DNA of 64,000 nt from positions 110,380 through 174,379 of the forward strand of contig NZ_QLLR01000007.1 in assembly GCF_003259615.1 (NCBI RefSeq). The letters are read 5' to 3'. A program made the position numbers and the translations under genes. Position 1 is the first letter of the stretch. Each line of letters starts with the position of its first letter. Origin of the DNA: Pedobacter cryoconitis (GTDB lineage Bacteria > Bacteroidota > Bacteroidia > Sphingobacteriales > Sphingobacteriaceae). The notes under the pieces were generated by a model that saw nothing but the letters and a program-made list of their open reading frames with translations, made no database searches and was not told where the DNA came from. Below, one piece after another: positions 28,090-37,551 of this stretch.

Positions 28090-29223
28090 CTATTTGACGA
28101 CTATAATCTTCCTCCCTTCTATTTTAAAGTGTACTGATCCTGTTAATTCCAATGTTTTTAAAACTTGTGAGACTTTCCCAAATCTTGATACGGTACCGCT
28201 GAAGTGTTTTTGACGCAAGTCTGCCTGTTGGAAATCAACCTGAACATCATACCAGCGTTCTACCTTTTTCATAATGGCTTCGAGGTCTTCATCATTGAAC
28301 ATAAAAAGACCGTCTTTCCAGGCTAATGCTTCTTCTATGTCTACCGGAATTACTTTAATGTGGTTAGTAGCAATGGCCTGCTGACCGGGTTTTAACAGCT
28401 GCTGCTGCTGGTTGGCCGTTAAGGATACTTTCACACTGCCTTCAGCAAGCGTTGTTTTGCTTTGGTGTTCATCTGCATAAGCACTGACGTTAAAATGAGT
28501 ACCCAGCACTTCTATTTTTTGCTGCTCACTTTTCACAATGAAAGGCATATGTTTGTTTTTAGCTACTTCAAAATAGGCTTCTCCTTTCAGCACAACCTGA
28601 CGCTGAAGACCACTGAACCTGGCGGGGAAACTTAAAGAAGAAGCGGCATTGAGCCAGACTTTGGTCCCATCGGGTAAATTAACCTGGTACTGACCGCCTT
28701 TAGGGGTTTCAATGGTATTCAGCAGGTCCTGAGTTTTAAGAGCCGCATTTTCTTGTACGGTATAAACAAGCTGACCGTTTTTTGTTTTGGTAATCAGACA
28801 GCCGGCTTGCCGGGCAATTTCTCCATTTACAGCGTCATCAAGTGCTATTTTAGAACCATCTGCTAAAGTTAACAGCGCTTTGTTACCGCCTGGGTTAATA
28901 TCTGTTTGGGTAAAATTTGTAGTTCCGTTTTCCTGGAGTATATGCGTTGATCTGGTGCCAAAATATAATGCAGTAGTCAAAAGTAAGATGGCCGCCGCGG
29001 CATAGCTGTAGATCCGCTTTCTGGATAAGCTCTTTTGATGGTTTTCTGTTTTAATATTCGCCCAAAGGTTTTGTTCTATTTCCTGGTAATCGGGTTCTTC
29101 AATTTCCTCTTGCGCATTTGCAGTTTCGTTCAGATACCAGCTTTCTACAATGGCTTTTTCTTCTGCCGTGCAATCGCCTTTAAGGTATTTCGCAATTAAT
29201 TTTTTCGCTCTTTCGTTTTCCAT
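28090..29223 (-). CDS. FecR-family anti-sigma factor
   Basis: 377 residues: a cytosolic N-terminal helix region (about 1-68, KKLIAKYLKGDCTAEEKAIV), one membrane helix (about 70-90), a FecR domain (about 165-265, TPKGGQYQVNLPDGTKVWLN; GEAYFEVAKNKHMPF) and a C-terminal DUF4974-like domain (about 305-377, MFNDEDLEAIMKKVERWYDV). It would hold the neighbouring ECF sigma factor inactive until contacted by the STN domain of SusC. It lies between the sigma gene (79-base gap) and the susC gene, in the canonical order. Confidence 0.95.
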   Translation of the reverse strand: MENERAKKLIAKYLKGDCTAEEKAIVESWYLNETANAQEEIEEPDYQEIEQNLWANIKTENHQKSLSRKRIYSYAAAAILLLTTALYFGTRSTHILQENGTTNFTQTDINPGGNKALLTLADGSKIALDDAVNGEIARQAGCLITKTKNGQLVYTVQENAALKTQDLLNTIETPKGGQYQVNLPDGTKVWLNAASSLSFPARFSGLQRQVVLKGEAYFEVAKNKHMPFIVKSEQQKIEVLGTHFNVSAYADEHQSKTTLAEGSVKVSLTANQQQQLLKPGQQAIATNHIKVIPVDIEEALAWKDGLFMFNDEDLEAIMKKVERWYDVQVDFQQADLRQKHFSGTVSRFGKVSQVLKTLELTGSVHFKIEGRKIIVVK

Positions 29224-29302
29224 GGTATCGCCGGTTTAACAGCTCATATATGGTTAAGAACGTTTGCTCAAAGCTTGGGAGTAGAGGAAATGAAAAAATA
29301 AT

Positions 29303-29881
29303 TTAGCAGAAGATTAAAAGCAGCAGCGCAGTGAGTGCACCTAGTCTTAAACGCAGAATTTTAAGCGCATTATTCATTTGCTTTTTTACTGTTTTATCTG
29401 AAATCTCCATTCTAAAGGCAATCTCTTTATGGGATAAGTTTACTTTACGGCTCAATTCAAAGACTTCCCGCATTTTAGCCGGCAGTTTTGCAATTTCCTT
29501 TTCAATATGGCTGGCCAGTTCCCGGTTACGCACCAGGTGATCTGTGATATTTGTGCCCTCATCAATGAATTTTTCCAGCGAATTCATGTATTTCTCTTTC
29601 ACTTTTCCGCGCTCAAATAATTTAAGCATACTGTTTCTGACCGAAGCGTACAGGAAAGCTGATAAAGAAGTATGCAAGTCAAGCGTACCGGATTTTGACC
29701 AGACCATCACAAATACATCCTGAATGACATCCCGCGATTCTTCTTCATTCTGCAGGATTTTCCGGGAATAGCGGTACAATAAACTCCAATATCTTTTGTA
29801 GATTTCGGCATAGGCATGATGATCGCGATCTTTTAAAAGCGCAAGTAATTCATCGTCTGAAAGCGAATCATAAGTGACCAT
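29303..29881 (-). CDS. ECF RNA polymerase sigma factor (FecI-like)
   Basis: 192 residues from the ATG at 29881. The frame stays open to a TTG at 29911, but the ATG is preceded by AAGGGG at proper distance and gives the usual MVTYDSLSDDELLALL start. Sigma region 2 (about 20-85, YAEIYKRYWSLLYRYSRKIL; SRDVIQDVFVMVWSK) and region 4 (about 120-175, LPAKMREVFELSRKVNLSHKEIAFRM) are complete. A hydrophobic C-terminal tail (LGALTALLLLIFC) is common in Bacteroidota ECF factors of this group. It should activate the downstream fecR/susC/susD/phosphoesterase genes when the anti-sigma is relieved. Confidence 0.93.
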   Translation of the reverse strand: MVTYDSLSDDELLALLKDRDHHAYAEIYKRYWSLLYRYSRKILQNEEESRDVIQDVFVMVWSKSGTLDLHTSLSAFLYASVRNSMLKLFERGKVKEKYMNSLEKFIDEGTNITDHLVRNRELASHIEKEIAKLPAKMREVFELSRKVNLSHKEIAFRMEISDKTVKKQMNNALKILRLRLGALTALLLLIFC

Positions 29882-30140
29882 TAACCCCTTCTTATATTTG
29901 GAACAAAACAACCGTTAATTCTTGAATATACAATTCTTTGTTTATTATTATTTTGTTAAATCTATATCCAGAAGATATAAAACATTATTCTGTTATATGA
30001 ATGGACTTTGGCTGATTAGCAATTTTTTATTCTGAAAATTGTCCGATAATCAGTTTATTTATCTTTAATCTGTATCAGGGACAATATCCGGAGATCTTTA
30101 TTGCATCTTTAACTGTTTCTTAACCAGATATAAATTAAAG

Positions 30141-31229
30141 ATGACGATCCAGATTAAACATAATTTTGGGGCGGGACCATGTATCCTTCCTGCAAGCGTA
30201 TTAGAACAAGCTGCTGAGGCAGTAAAAAACTGGGACAACAGTGGCCTGTCTATCCTTGAAGTTTCTCACCGCTCTCCAAAATTCGAAGAAGTAATGCGCA
30301 AAACCGAAGGATTGGTAAGAGAACTTCTGGAAGTACCAGAAGATTATGCAGTATTGTTTTTACAAGGTGGGGCGAGTACACAATTCTCGATGATCCCGCA
30401 GAATTTTTTACAGAAACATCAAAAAGCAGCTTACCTTGATGCCGGCTTATTCGGGCACAAATCCATTAAGGAAGCAAAATATTTTGGTGAAGTAGATATT
30501 GTTGGCTCTTCGGCCGGTGCCAGTTATTCCAGAGTACCTGAAATCGGGGCGGTCAGCAAAGATACTGCCTATTTTCACTGTACCTCCAACAATACCATTG
30601 AGGGTACAGAAATGTTTGATTTCCCTGATTTAGGGATACCGCTGATTTGCGATATGTCTTCTGATATTTTTAGCCGGGTAATTCCGATTAAACAATTTGA
30701 CCTGGTTTATGCCGGTGCACAGAAAAATATGGGCCCCGCAGGAATGACCCTGGTTTTAGTGAAAAATGAATTACTGGATACAGTGGAACATCCGGTTCCT
30801 TCGATGTCAGATTACCGGATTTACCGGGATAATCAAAGTATGTTCAATACGCCGCCTGTGTATTCTATTTATGTAGCGATGTTAAACCTGCAATGGTTAA
30901 AAGACAACGGTGGGGTTGCCGAAATTGAAAAAGAGAATATCGCCAAAGCTGCTTTATTATATGCAGAGATAGAAAGAAACCCGCTGTTTTTTGGGATGGC
31001 CGATCAGGCACACCGTTCCAGGGTCAATGTTTGTTTTAAAATGCACGACGTTACTAAGGAAGAAGATTTCCTTTCTTTCGCCGCGGAAAAGGGAATGGTA
31101 GGAATTAAAGGCTACCGGACAGCCGGAGGTTTCAGAGCTTCACTTTATAATGCGTTAAGACTGGAATCTGTAATAGCACTGGTAGCTTGTATGCAGGATT
31201 ACGAGAAATATAACTATGGCAACAATTAG
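30141..31229 (+). CDS. serC: Phosphoserine aminotransferase
   Basis: 362 residues, the normal length for SerC. It starts with KHNFGAGPCILPASVL and contains the pyridoxal-phosphate site around LVYAGAQKNMGPAGM (the Lys forms the Schiff base), plus SHRSPKFEEVM and LQGGASTQFSM, all diagnostic. It converts 3-phosphohydroxypyruvate and glutamate to phosphoserine and 2-oxoglutarate in serine synthesis, and also acts in pyridoxine synthesis. It overlaps the next gene by 14 bases, indicating coupled translation. serA and serB are not in the window. Confidence 0.97.
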   Translation: MTIQIKHNFGAGPCILPASVLEQAAEAVKNWDNSGLSILEVSHRSPKFEEVMRKTEGLVRELLEVPEDYAVLFLQGGASTQFSMIPQNFLQKHQKAAYLDAGLFGHKSIKEAKYFGEVDIVGSSAGASYSRVPEIGAVSKDTAYFHCTSNNTIEGTEMFDFPDLGIPLICDMSSDIFSRVIPIKQFDLVYAGAQKNMGPAGMTLVLVKNELLDTVEHPVPSMSDYRIYRDNQSMFNTPPVYSIYVAMLNLQWLKDNGGVAEIEKENIAKAALLYAEIERNPLFFGMADQAHRSRVNVCFKMHDVTKEEDFLSFAAEKGMVGIKGYRTAGGFRASLYNALRLESVIALVACMQDYEKYNYGNN

Positions 31230-32391
31230 ACCTTTCGTCGCTTTAAGGCCTCAGGAAGTTTATTTAGACAAAATGTTAACCCTCAAAGCTTCTCCCGGTA
31301 ATGGGGGGAGCAATGGGTTCATCGCCAGGATGCTGGATAACGGACACCCTGAAAATAAGGAACTCACCAATGCACAGCTGTTGGCAAACCTGAAAAGGAT
31401 GATGCTGACGGGTGATTTTTACCAGGAGGAGCATCCTTGCATCTTTATTTATGAAATCACTAAGGGCACCCATACGCAAACAGGAGTTTGGGCAGTGACT
31501 GATCTGGATGATTTTGACCGCGGACATATCAAGAGCCACGAATCCACCATGAATTGTAATTCCTATAGCCTGATGAACTACCGGAATGAAGTAGGCCTGG
31601 AAGGGGACCCTTTAATATTAACTTACAGGCCCAACCGGACCATCAATTCCTTGTTAAACCAGCTGAAGCAGGCTGAAGCCAGTTCTGTTTATTATTCCAA
31701 TAAGATTTTTCACAGAATATGGCGGGTATACGATTTAAAGACGATCCGTCAGCTGAGTTCATGTTTTTCAGAACTGCAGCATGTTTATGTTGCTGATGGA
31801 CATCATCGCCTGGTGGCAGCTGCTAAATGCAGGAATATTGAACCTAAAACTCTAGCAGAAACAAGGAATCTTAATTATATCTCTTCTTTTTATCTTTCCA
31901 GCGATCAGCTGAGTATCAAGGGATCTCACAGGGTTATTATTCCAGCTGATGATGTTTATATCGACCAGGTTTTCCGGACACTGAAAAAGATCTTTTCGGT
32001 CACTAAATCACTACGTAATGAACCTGTAATTCCTTCACAGCCCCGTGAATTTGGATTGTTTATGGAGGAGAAATGGTACAGGATGGTTTATAAACTGAAT
32101 GATAAAAATGTGATGCCGGATGCTTGTCTGCTGCAGCAAAAGGTGTTTGAACCTTTGTTTAACATTGAAAACCCGGAAACTGATGAGCAGTTAATTGCTG
32201 TGGGTGGCGCTGATGCGCTGAGTGAGCTTCAGCAAATTTTAGCAGATAATCCTGCGGCTATTGCTTTTACCCTGGCGGTGATGAATGCGGATCAGTTAAT
32301 GGATATTGCCCAGCAGGGTATTATTCTTCCTCCAAAATCTGCCTGGATAGAGCCGAAAGTGCCTTTTGGTTTATTGTTAAGGAAATTGTAA
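31216..32391 (+). CDS. DUF1015-family protein
   Basis: 391 residues. It begins in an ATIRPFVALRPQEVY segment typical of DUF1015 and carries the characteristic VYVADGHHRLVAAAKC motif (about residues 192-207) in the middle. The overlap with serC by 14 bases shows that the two are expressed together, and a link between DUF1015 and serine or amino-acid metabolism is plausible. No biochemical function is established for the family. Confidence 0.9.
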   Translation: MATIRPFVALRPQEVYLDKMLTLKASPGNGGSNGFIARMLDNGHPENKELTNAQLLANLKRMMLTGDFYQEEHPCIFIYEITKGTHTQTGVWAVTDLDDFDRGHIKSHESTMNCNSYSLMNYRNEVGLEGDPLILTYRPNRTINSLLNQLKQAEASSVYYSNKIFHRIWRVYDLKTIRQLSSCFSELQHVYVADGHHRLVAAAKCRNIEPKTLAETRNLNYISSFYLSSDQLSIKGSHRVIIPADDVYIDQVFRTLKKIFSVTKSLRNEPVIPSQPREFGLFMEEKWYRMVYKLNDKNVMPDACLLQQKVFEPLFNIENPETDEQLIAVGGADALSELQQILADNPAAIAFTLAVMNADQLMDIAQQGIILPPKSAWIEPKVPFGLLLRKL

Positions 32392-32425
32392 CCTGCTCCA
32401 GGTTTTACCTTGTTAAAATGAAAAT

Positions 32426-32450
32426 GAACCTTTCCATTTCGGAAGGGTTC
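32426..32450 (+). other. Hairpin between the DUF1015 and acetyltransferase genes
   Basis: GAACCTTTCC and GGAAGGGTTC pair over 10 bp (one G:U) around a 5-base loop. A weak T-rich stretch follows only after a GG start (GGATACTGGTTTCTT), so it is a possible but poor terminator. Confidence 0.4.
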
Positions 32451-32573
32451 GGATACTGGTTTCTTCAGATCAAAAAATATAATCCCCCTTTAAATTGCTT
32501 TAAAAAGTATTTATCAGGAATTGCCCGTCCGGGCATATCATTTGGGTTTAGGTTCTGAAAAATTCAGACTAAA

Positions 32574-33179
32574 ATGGAGAATCAAATGATATTTGTGCGT
32601 GTTGCCACATTAAATGATATCAGATATGCCGATGAAATAGTTAAAGAAACCGAGGCCTCGGCAATTGTCAGAGGATCGGGAATTGCGAAACGTACTCCTG
32701 AATCAATAGCGCAAAAAATGCGTGATGGTAAAGCTGTTGTCGCTGTGACCAGCAGCGGACAATGGGTAGGCTTCGCTTATTTTCAATCCTATGAAAACAA
32801 TAAATTCGTTTCCAACTCTGGTTTGATTGTCTCTCCTGCATTCAGGAATTCGGGCGTAGCCAAAGCAATTAAAGAAAGAGTTTTTAAAATGTCCCGCAGG
32901 ATGTATCCGGAGGCAAAAATTATCAGTATTACCTCAGGTGCGGCGATCATGAAAATGAACTCTGCCCTGGGGTTTGAACCCGTTACTTTCGCTGAGATTA
33001 CCCATGATGAATTCTTTTGGGAAGGTTGTAAAAGTTGTGTGAACTATGACATCCTGGAGGGTAAGAAAAAATGTAACTGTTTGTGTACCGCTATGTTATT
33101 CGATCCCCAGAAAGAACAGGAAGCTACTGTTGCTGCCGAAGGGTTAAGACATTTTCCCATGTATTTTTTCAGAAGCTAA
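32574..33179 (+). CDS. Arginine-pathway type GNAT N-acetyltransferase (glutamate N-acylation)
   Basis: 201 residues with a GNAT core: RGSGIAKRTPESIAQKM near residues 34-50, SNSGLIVSPAFRNSGVAKAI (acetyl-CoA loop), and a Cys-rich C-terminal part WEGCKSCVNYDILEGKKKC...CLCTAMLFDP. This matches, from memory of the family, the short ArgA-like acetyltransferases that open Bacteroidota arginine biosynthesis clusters. It would N-acylate glutamate at the first step. Here only an ArgE-like deacylase follows (15 bases apart); argG, C, D, F and B are absent from the window. Assignment to arginine synthesis is therefore moderate. Confidence 0.75.
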   Translation: MENQMIFVRVATLNDIRYADEIVKETEASAIVRGSGIAKRTPESIAQKMRDGKAVVAVTSSGQWVGFAYFQSYENNKFVSNSGLIVSPAFRNSGVAKAIKERVFKMSRRMYPEAKIISITSGAAIMKMNSALGFEPVTFAEITHDEFFWEGCKSCVNYDILEGKKKCNCLCTAMLFDPQKEQEATVAAEGLRHFPMYFFRS

Positions 33180-33194
33180 TTAAACTTTGTATTT

Positions 33195-34325
33195 ATGAAA
33201 CCAGATTTTGAATATCAAACTGATCAGGATTCTTTCTTTCCATACCAGGTGGAATCCTTTGAATTATTAAAAAAATTAATTTCAACGCCTTCTTTTAGCG
33301 GGCAGGAAGAAATGACCGCAAACTTAATTGAATCGTTTCTCCAGGATAACTATGTATTTACTTTAAGAAAGCATAATAATATATGGTGCTATAATCTTCA
33401 CTTCGACCATAAAAAGCCTACCATTTTGCTGAATTCTCACCATGATACGGTCCGCCCTACAGTTGCTTATACAAAAAACCCTTTTGAACCGGTGGTCTGT
33501 GATGGTAAACTGTACGGTTTAGGAAGTAATGATGCCGGAGGGGCATTAGTCTCCTTGATCGCCACTTTTCTTCATTTCTTTAAAAGAAGAGATTTGCCTT
33601 TCAATATTTGTTTAGCGGCAACGGCCGAAGAAGAGAATTCTGGTGAAAATGGGCTTAAATCAATATTGGATGACCTGTTGCCTATTTCTTTTGCCATTGT
33701 TGGAGAGCCTACCAATATGCAGATGGCCATTGCGGAAAAGGGTTCAATGGTTTTGGATTGTACCGCTTTCGGACGCTCCGGACACGCTGCCCGTGAAGAG
33801 GGAGACAATGCGATTTACAGGGCGTTAAAAGATATTCAGTGGTTTTCATCTTATGTATTTCCTATTGAATCCAGGGTGATGGGGCCTATAAAAATGACTG
33901 TGACCGAAGTAAATGCCGGAATACAGCACAATATTATTCCTGCGGAATGTAAGTTCACGGTAGATGTCCGGCTAACGGACGCTTATACCGAAAAAGAACT
34001 TTTACACATTATCCAGAACCATACTTTCTGTGAATTTACGGTTCGGCCGGGAGTATTGAAGCCTTCTTGTATCAATCAGCTTCACCCCATCGTTAAAACC
34101 GGACTTTCTATTGGAAGGGCAGCTTATATTTCTCCAACCAGTTCTGATCAGGGCTGGCTGGATATGCCCTCAGTAAAAATGGGCCCCGGTGAATCTGCCC
34201 GCTCTCATACTGCCGACGAGTTTATTTACCTCGAAGAAATTAAGCAGGGGATGGATCTTTATGTGCAGTTACTGGAATCTTTATTCCCTTACCTGGTTAA
34301 TAATCCAGACTCCAAAAATCAATAA
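33195..34325 (+). CDS. M20-family deacylase (ArgE/DapE-like)
   Basis: 376 residues with the dinuclear-zinc ligands of the M20 fold: His and Asp in LLNSHHDTVRP (about 85), Asp in GLGSNDAGGAL (about 115), the Glu pair in AATAEEENSG (about 145), Glu or Asp in VGEPTNMQMAIAEKG, and a C-terminal His in ESARSHTADEF. The dimerisation domain lies at about 185-295. Together with the preceding glutamate-type acetyltransferase it is best read as the N-acetyl- or N-succinyl-ornithine/citrulline deacylase of arginine synthesis. A peptidase-like role cannot be excluded. Confidence 0.8.
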   Translation: MKPDFEYQTDQDSFFPYQVESFELLKKLISTPSFSGQEEMTANLIESFLQDNYVFTLRKHNNIWCYNLHFDHKKPTILLNSHHDTVRPTVAYTKNPFEPVVCDGKLYGLGSNDAGGALVSLIATFLHFFKRRDLPFNICLAATAEEENSGENGLKSILDDLLPISFAIVGEPTNMQMAIAEKGSMVLDCTAFGRSGHAAREEGDNAIYRALKDIQWFSSYVFPIESRVMGPIKMTVTEVNAGIQHNIIPAECKFTVDVRLTDAYTEKELLHIIQNHTFCEFTVRPGVLKPSCINQLHPIVKTGLSIGRAAYISPTSSDQGWLDMPSVKMGPGESARSHTADEFIYLEEIKQGMDLYVQLLESLFPYLVNNPDSKNQ

Positions 34326-34350
34326 AAACTTTCATTAGTGCTTTTTACTG

Positions 34351-34380
34351 GCCCTGGTATTTAAAATACCGGGGCTTTTC
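34351..34380 (+). terminator. Terminator after the M20 deacylase gene
   Basis: GCCCTGGTA and TACCGGGGC pair (one G:U) around an AT-rich loop and are followed by TTTTCTGTTT. It closes the GNAT/deacylase pair. Confidence 0.8.
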
Positions 34381-34516
34381 TGTTTATATTACCTTCAAGA
34401 TTTATGCACATGTTAAAATAGCTTAATAACTGGATAAACAGGTATTGCTTTTTTTGATGAAAACATGCTTTCTTTAGCCTAACCAATATAAACCAAAAAC
34501 GTATAAAACGATTAGA

Positions 34517-35761
34517 ATGAGAAAGAATCAATTTGCTGTAGTGCTGATTATCTCCCTGTTTTTTCTGTGGGGCTTTGCACTCAATTTAAATCCTATCCTT
34601 ATTCCTCATTTAAAGAAAGCGTGCCAGCTTTCTGATACACAATCTGCATTTATAGACTCTGCTTCTTATATCGCTTATTTCCTGCTGGCAATTCCTGCTG
34701 GTAAATTCATGAAAAAATTTGGCTATAAGGGAGGGATTGTACTGGGATTATTGTTGTTTGCTACGGGAGCATTTCTTTTTTATCCCGCAGCGGTAACCAG
34801 GTCTTATATCTTCTTTTTAATTGCACTTTTTATTATAGCCAGCGGACTCGCTTTTCTGGAAACTGCTGCCAACCCTTATATCACCGTATTGGGGGATGAA
34901 AAAGGAGCAACACAGCGCCTGAACTTTGCACAATCTTTCAATGGGCTTGCCGCCACTTTAGCACCGCTTTTAGGAGGGATGTTTATTCTCTCTGGTCAAA
35001 AACTGGATGCAAAGGCAGAAGCTGCAATGAGTCCGGAGCAGTTGAATACTTATTTGAATCATGAAGCTTCTTCTGTTAAAATACCTTTTTTGATTATAGG
35101 GGCAGTAGTTTTGCTGGTTGCTGTTTTTCTGATCAGAACCCCATTGCCTGAAATTGAGGACCGTGAAGGGGATTCAGACAGTACTGGATCTTTGTTCGGA
35201 GAGAAAAACCTGATGTTAGGTGTTGTTGCCCAGTTTTTCTATGTAGGGGCACAGGTTTGTGTAGGTAGTTTCTTTATCCGTTTTTCTGCGCAAGTGGCTG
35301 GAATAGCGGAGAAATCGGCCGCAATGTATCTTTCGGGAGCTTTATTGGGCTTTATGGCGGGCAGGTTTATCGGAACATTCTTAATGCAATATATCTCCCC
35401 GTCTAAACTGCTGGCTATTTACAGTCTGATTAATATTGCGCTGATTTTTGCTGCGGTAACGATGAACGGTATGGCTGCAGTTTATGCTTTAATGGGTGTA
35501 GTGTTTTTCATGTCTATTATGTTCCCGACTATCTTTTCACTGAGTATCCGCGGTTTGGGTTCCAGAATGAAAGAAGGTTCTTCTTTGGTGATTATGGCTA
35601 TTGTAGGAGGCGCAGTATTCCCTGTAATTATGGGTAAAGTATCTGATATGACCAATATTCATACGGCTTATATTGTTCCTGCTGCATGTTTTGCAGTTGT
35701 TTTCTATTTTGCACTCACCAACCTGAAAGTAAAAAAGATCAAATTAACGGTTGCACATTAA
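34517..35761 (+). CDS. FucP-type sugar:H+ symporter (MFS)
   Basis: 414 residues with 12 predicted membrane helices. FucP-family features: LFFLWGFALNLNPILIPHLK in helix 1, ETAANPYITVLG, and RLNFAQSFNGLAATLAPLLG after helix 4. L-fucose permeases of the major facilitator superfamily have this signature, though other sugars (glucose/galactose, N-acetylglucosamine) are carried by relatives. The next two genes, a fuconolactonase-like hydrolase and an AraC regulator, support a fucose or related deoxysugar. No fucose dehydrogenase or fuconate dehydratase is in the window. Confidence 0.88.
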   Translation: MRKNQFAVVLIISLFFLWGFALNLNPILIPHLKKACQLSDTQSAFIDSASYIAYFLLAIPAGKFMKKFGYKGGIVLGLLLFATGAFLFYPAAVTRSYIFFLIALFIIASGLAFLETAANPYITVLGDEKGATQRLNFAQSFNGLAATLAPLLGGMFILSGQKLDAKAEAAMSPEQLNTYLNHEASSVKIPFLIIGAVVLLVAVFLIRTPLPEIEDREGDSDSTGSLFGEKNLMLGVVAQFFYVGAQVCVGSFFIRFSAQVAGIAEKSAAMYLSGALLGFMAGRFIGTFLMQYISPSKLLAIYSLINIALIFAAVTMNGMAAVYALMGVVFFMSIMFPTIFSLSIRGLGSRMKEGSSLVIMAIVGGAVFPVIMGKVSDMTNIHTAYIVPAACFAVVFYFALTNLKVKKIKLTVAH

Positions 35762-35816
35762 CTGCCGATTTGACCCATTATTGTCAATTTGATCAGTTAT
35801 TATTAAATTAAAGAAA

Positions 35817-36650
35817 ATGAAGATTGATGCCCATCAGCATTTCTGGAAATATGATGCCCTGAAACACAGCTGGATCAGTGAGGAAATGGCGGTAATCCGT
35901 CGGGATTTCTTACCTGAACATCTTTCCGGGGTACTTCAGGAGAATGAAATAGACGGATGTATTGCTGTTCAGGCAGAGCAGTCGGCTGAAGAAACGGAAT
36001 TCTTGCTGCAATTAGCTTCCTCGCACGATTTTATTAAAGGTGTGGTCGGCTGGGTAGATTTTGAGGCAGCAGATCTGCAAACCCGTCTTGAAAATTATAG
36101 TGCATCTAAAAAGCTGAAAGGCTTCAGACATATTTTACAAGGAGAAACACGACGTGACCTTTGCCTGGAGAAATCTTTTCAGGATGGCATTGCTTTATTA
36201 GCGGGTTATGGATTTACTTATGATATTCTGATCCACCAGGATCAGTTGCCATTCATTCCTGCATTTGTTGCCCGTTTTCCGGATCAGCGTTTTGTGATTG
36301 ATCATATCGCAAAGCCGGGTATTAAAGAAAAAGACATCAGGAATTGGAAAAAGGATATAGAATCAGTTGCTTTGCATCCTCATGTTTCCTGTAAAATATC
36401 AGGTCTGGTTACAGAAGCAGATTTTAAAGCATGGACTAAGGAAGACTTTATCCCTTATTTGGATGTAGTGGTGAATGCTTTTGGTACAAACAGGATTATG
36501 TATGGGTCTGATTGGCCGGTATGTTTAGCTGCAGGAAATTATAAGGCTGTGCTGGAATTGGTGAAATCGTATTTTAATTCTTTTTCTGCCTCAGAACAAC
36601 AGCTTTTTTTTGGAGGAAATGCGACCGCGTTTTATCAGTTAAATGGATAA
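35817..36650 (+). CDS. Amidohydrolase, L-fuconolactonase-like
   Basis: 277 residues of the Amidohydro_2 (PF04909) TIM-barrel type. The metal/active-site signature DAHQHFWKYD occurs at residues 4-13, ILIHQDQLPF and VIDHIAKPGI supply later His/Asp positions, and MYGSDWPVC near residue 237 carries the final catalytic Asp. Members with this pattern next to FucP are L-fucono-1,4-lactone hydrolases of the oxidative fucose pathway. It starts 55 bases after the permease and is 18 bases before the AraC-type regulator. The exact lactone is inference. Confidence 0.85.
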   Translation: MKIDAHQHFWKYDALKHSWISEEMAVIRRDFLPEHLSGVLQENEIDGCIAVQAEQSAEETEFLLQLASSHDFIKGVVGWVDFEAADLQTRLENYSASKKLKGFRHILQGETRRDLCLEKSFQDGIALLAGYGFTYDILIHQDQLPFIPAFVARFPDQRFVIDHIAKPGIKEKDIRNWKKDIESVALHPHVSCKISGLVTEADFKAWTKEDFIPYLDVVVNAFGTNRIMYGSDWPVCLAAGNYKAVLELVKSYFNSFSASEQQLFFGGNATAFYQLNG

Positions 36651-36668
36651 GATTTATTGGAGAGGATA

Positions 36669-37535
36669 ATGATGACAAATTCGGCTGTAATTACAAAAGA
36701 TATAGATACTGCTTTGGCAGATTCTTTTTCGACTGCTTATTTATCCGCAGCATCTTTTGAGCTGCACCAGGATTACAGGATCAGTTTTAATCAGTTTTTC
36801 TTTTTCAAAAAGGGGAAAGGCAAAATAGAGATAGACGGAGCCGGTTATACGCTCTGTGCAAACAGCTTGATTTTACTGGCTAAAAACCAGGTTTATTCTT
36901 TTCAGGCTAATCAGGGTTTAGAAGGTTACAGTCTTTGTTTTGGAGATTGTTTCTGGGAAAAAACTCCGGTCAGTGCAAATAACTGCAAGGCTACTTTATT
37001 CAATGATGCCCCGGCACATCAGTCCCTGCAGCTGCAAAAAGAAGATGCAGCAGATCTTTCCAGGTTATTTAATGACATCCTGGTAGAATTTGAATCTGCA
37101 GTTTATACAAATAAAGGCGATGTCCTTGCTGCTTTCCTTAAAATACTGATGATCAAGGTGGCCAATCTTCATACTTTACTGGCGAAGATTACTGATCAGA
37201 ACGATCACAAAATTTACCAGCATTTTATAGACTTGCTGGCTAAACATTACCAGGTATCACATGATGTGTCTTTCTTTGCAGAAAAACTCAATATCTCCAG
37301 CAGAAAGCTGACTGCGTTATGCAGGACACATGGCGGTAAGGGGGCAAAAGAAATTATTCAGCTTCAATTGGTAGTAGAGGCAAAGCGCTTTTTGCAATTC
37401 AGCTCCAGCTCCATTAAGGAAATAGCTGCCCTGCTGAATTTCTCGAATCCTTACCAGTTTAGCCACTTTTTTAAGAAGAACACTTCTTTTCCACCCGAAA
37501 AGTACCGGAAACAAGTTACTGGTTTTGGCATGTGA
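36669..37535 (+). CDS. AraC-family transcriptional regulator
   Basis: 288 residues from the ATG at 36669, preceded by GGAGAGG at 36659-36665; an in-frame ATG three bases on is equally possible and the upstream TTG (36657) is unlikely. The N-terminal cupin-like sensor part (about 25-110) includes FFFFKKGKGKIEIDGAGYTL. The C-terminal 95 residues form the two helix-turn-helix motifs (SFFAEKLNISSRKLTALCR; IKEIAALLNFSNPYQFSHFF). It lies directly after the permease/lactonase genes and is the likely activator of that module in response to the sugar. Confidence 0.9.
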   Translation: MMTNSAVITKDIDTALADSFSTAYLSAASFELHQDYRISFNQFFFFKKGKGKIEIDGAGYTLCANSLILLAKNQVYSFQANQGLEGYSLCFGDCFWEKTPVSANNCKATLFNDAPAHQSLQLQKEDAADLSRLFNDILVEFESAVYTNKGDVLAAFLKILMIKVANLHTLLAKITDQNDHKIYQHFIDLLAKHYQVSHDVSFFAEKLNISSRKLTALCRTHGGKGAKEIIQLQLVVEAKRFLQFSSSSIKEIAALLNFSNPYQFSHFFKKNTSFPPEKYRKQVTGFGM

Positions 37536-37551
37536 TCTACGGTTTCTGACA

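Noticed and set aside
29882..29911. TTG start for the FecI-like sigma factor
   Set aside because: The ATG at 29881 has a good ribosome-binding sequence and yields the normal N-terminus of the family.
36657..36668. TTG start for the AraC regulator
   Set aside because: ATG at 36669 has a GGAGAGG sequence immediately upstream; the TTG lies directly beside that sequence.
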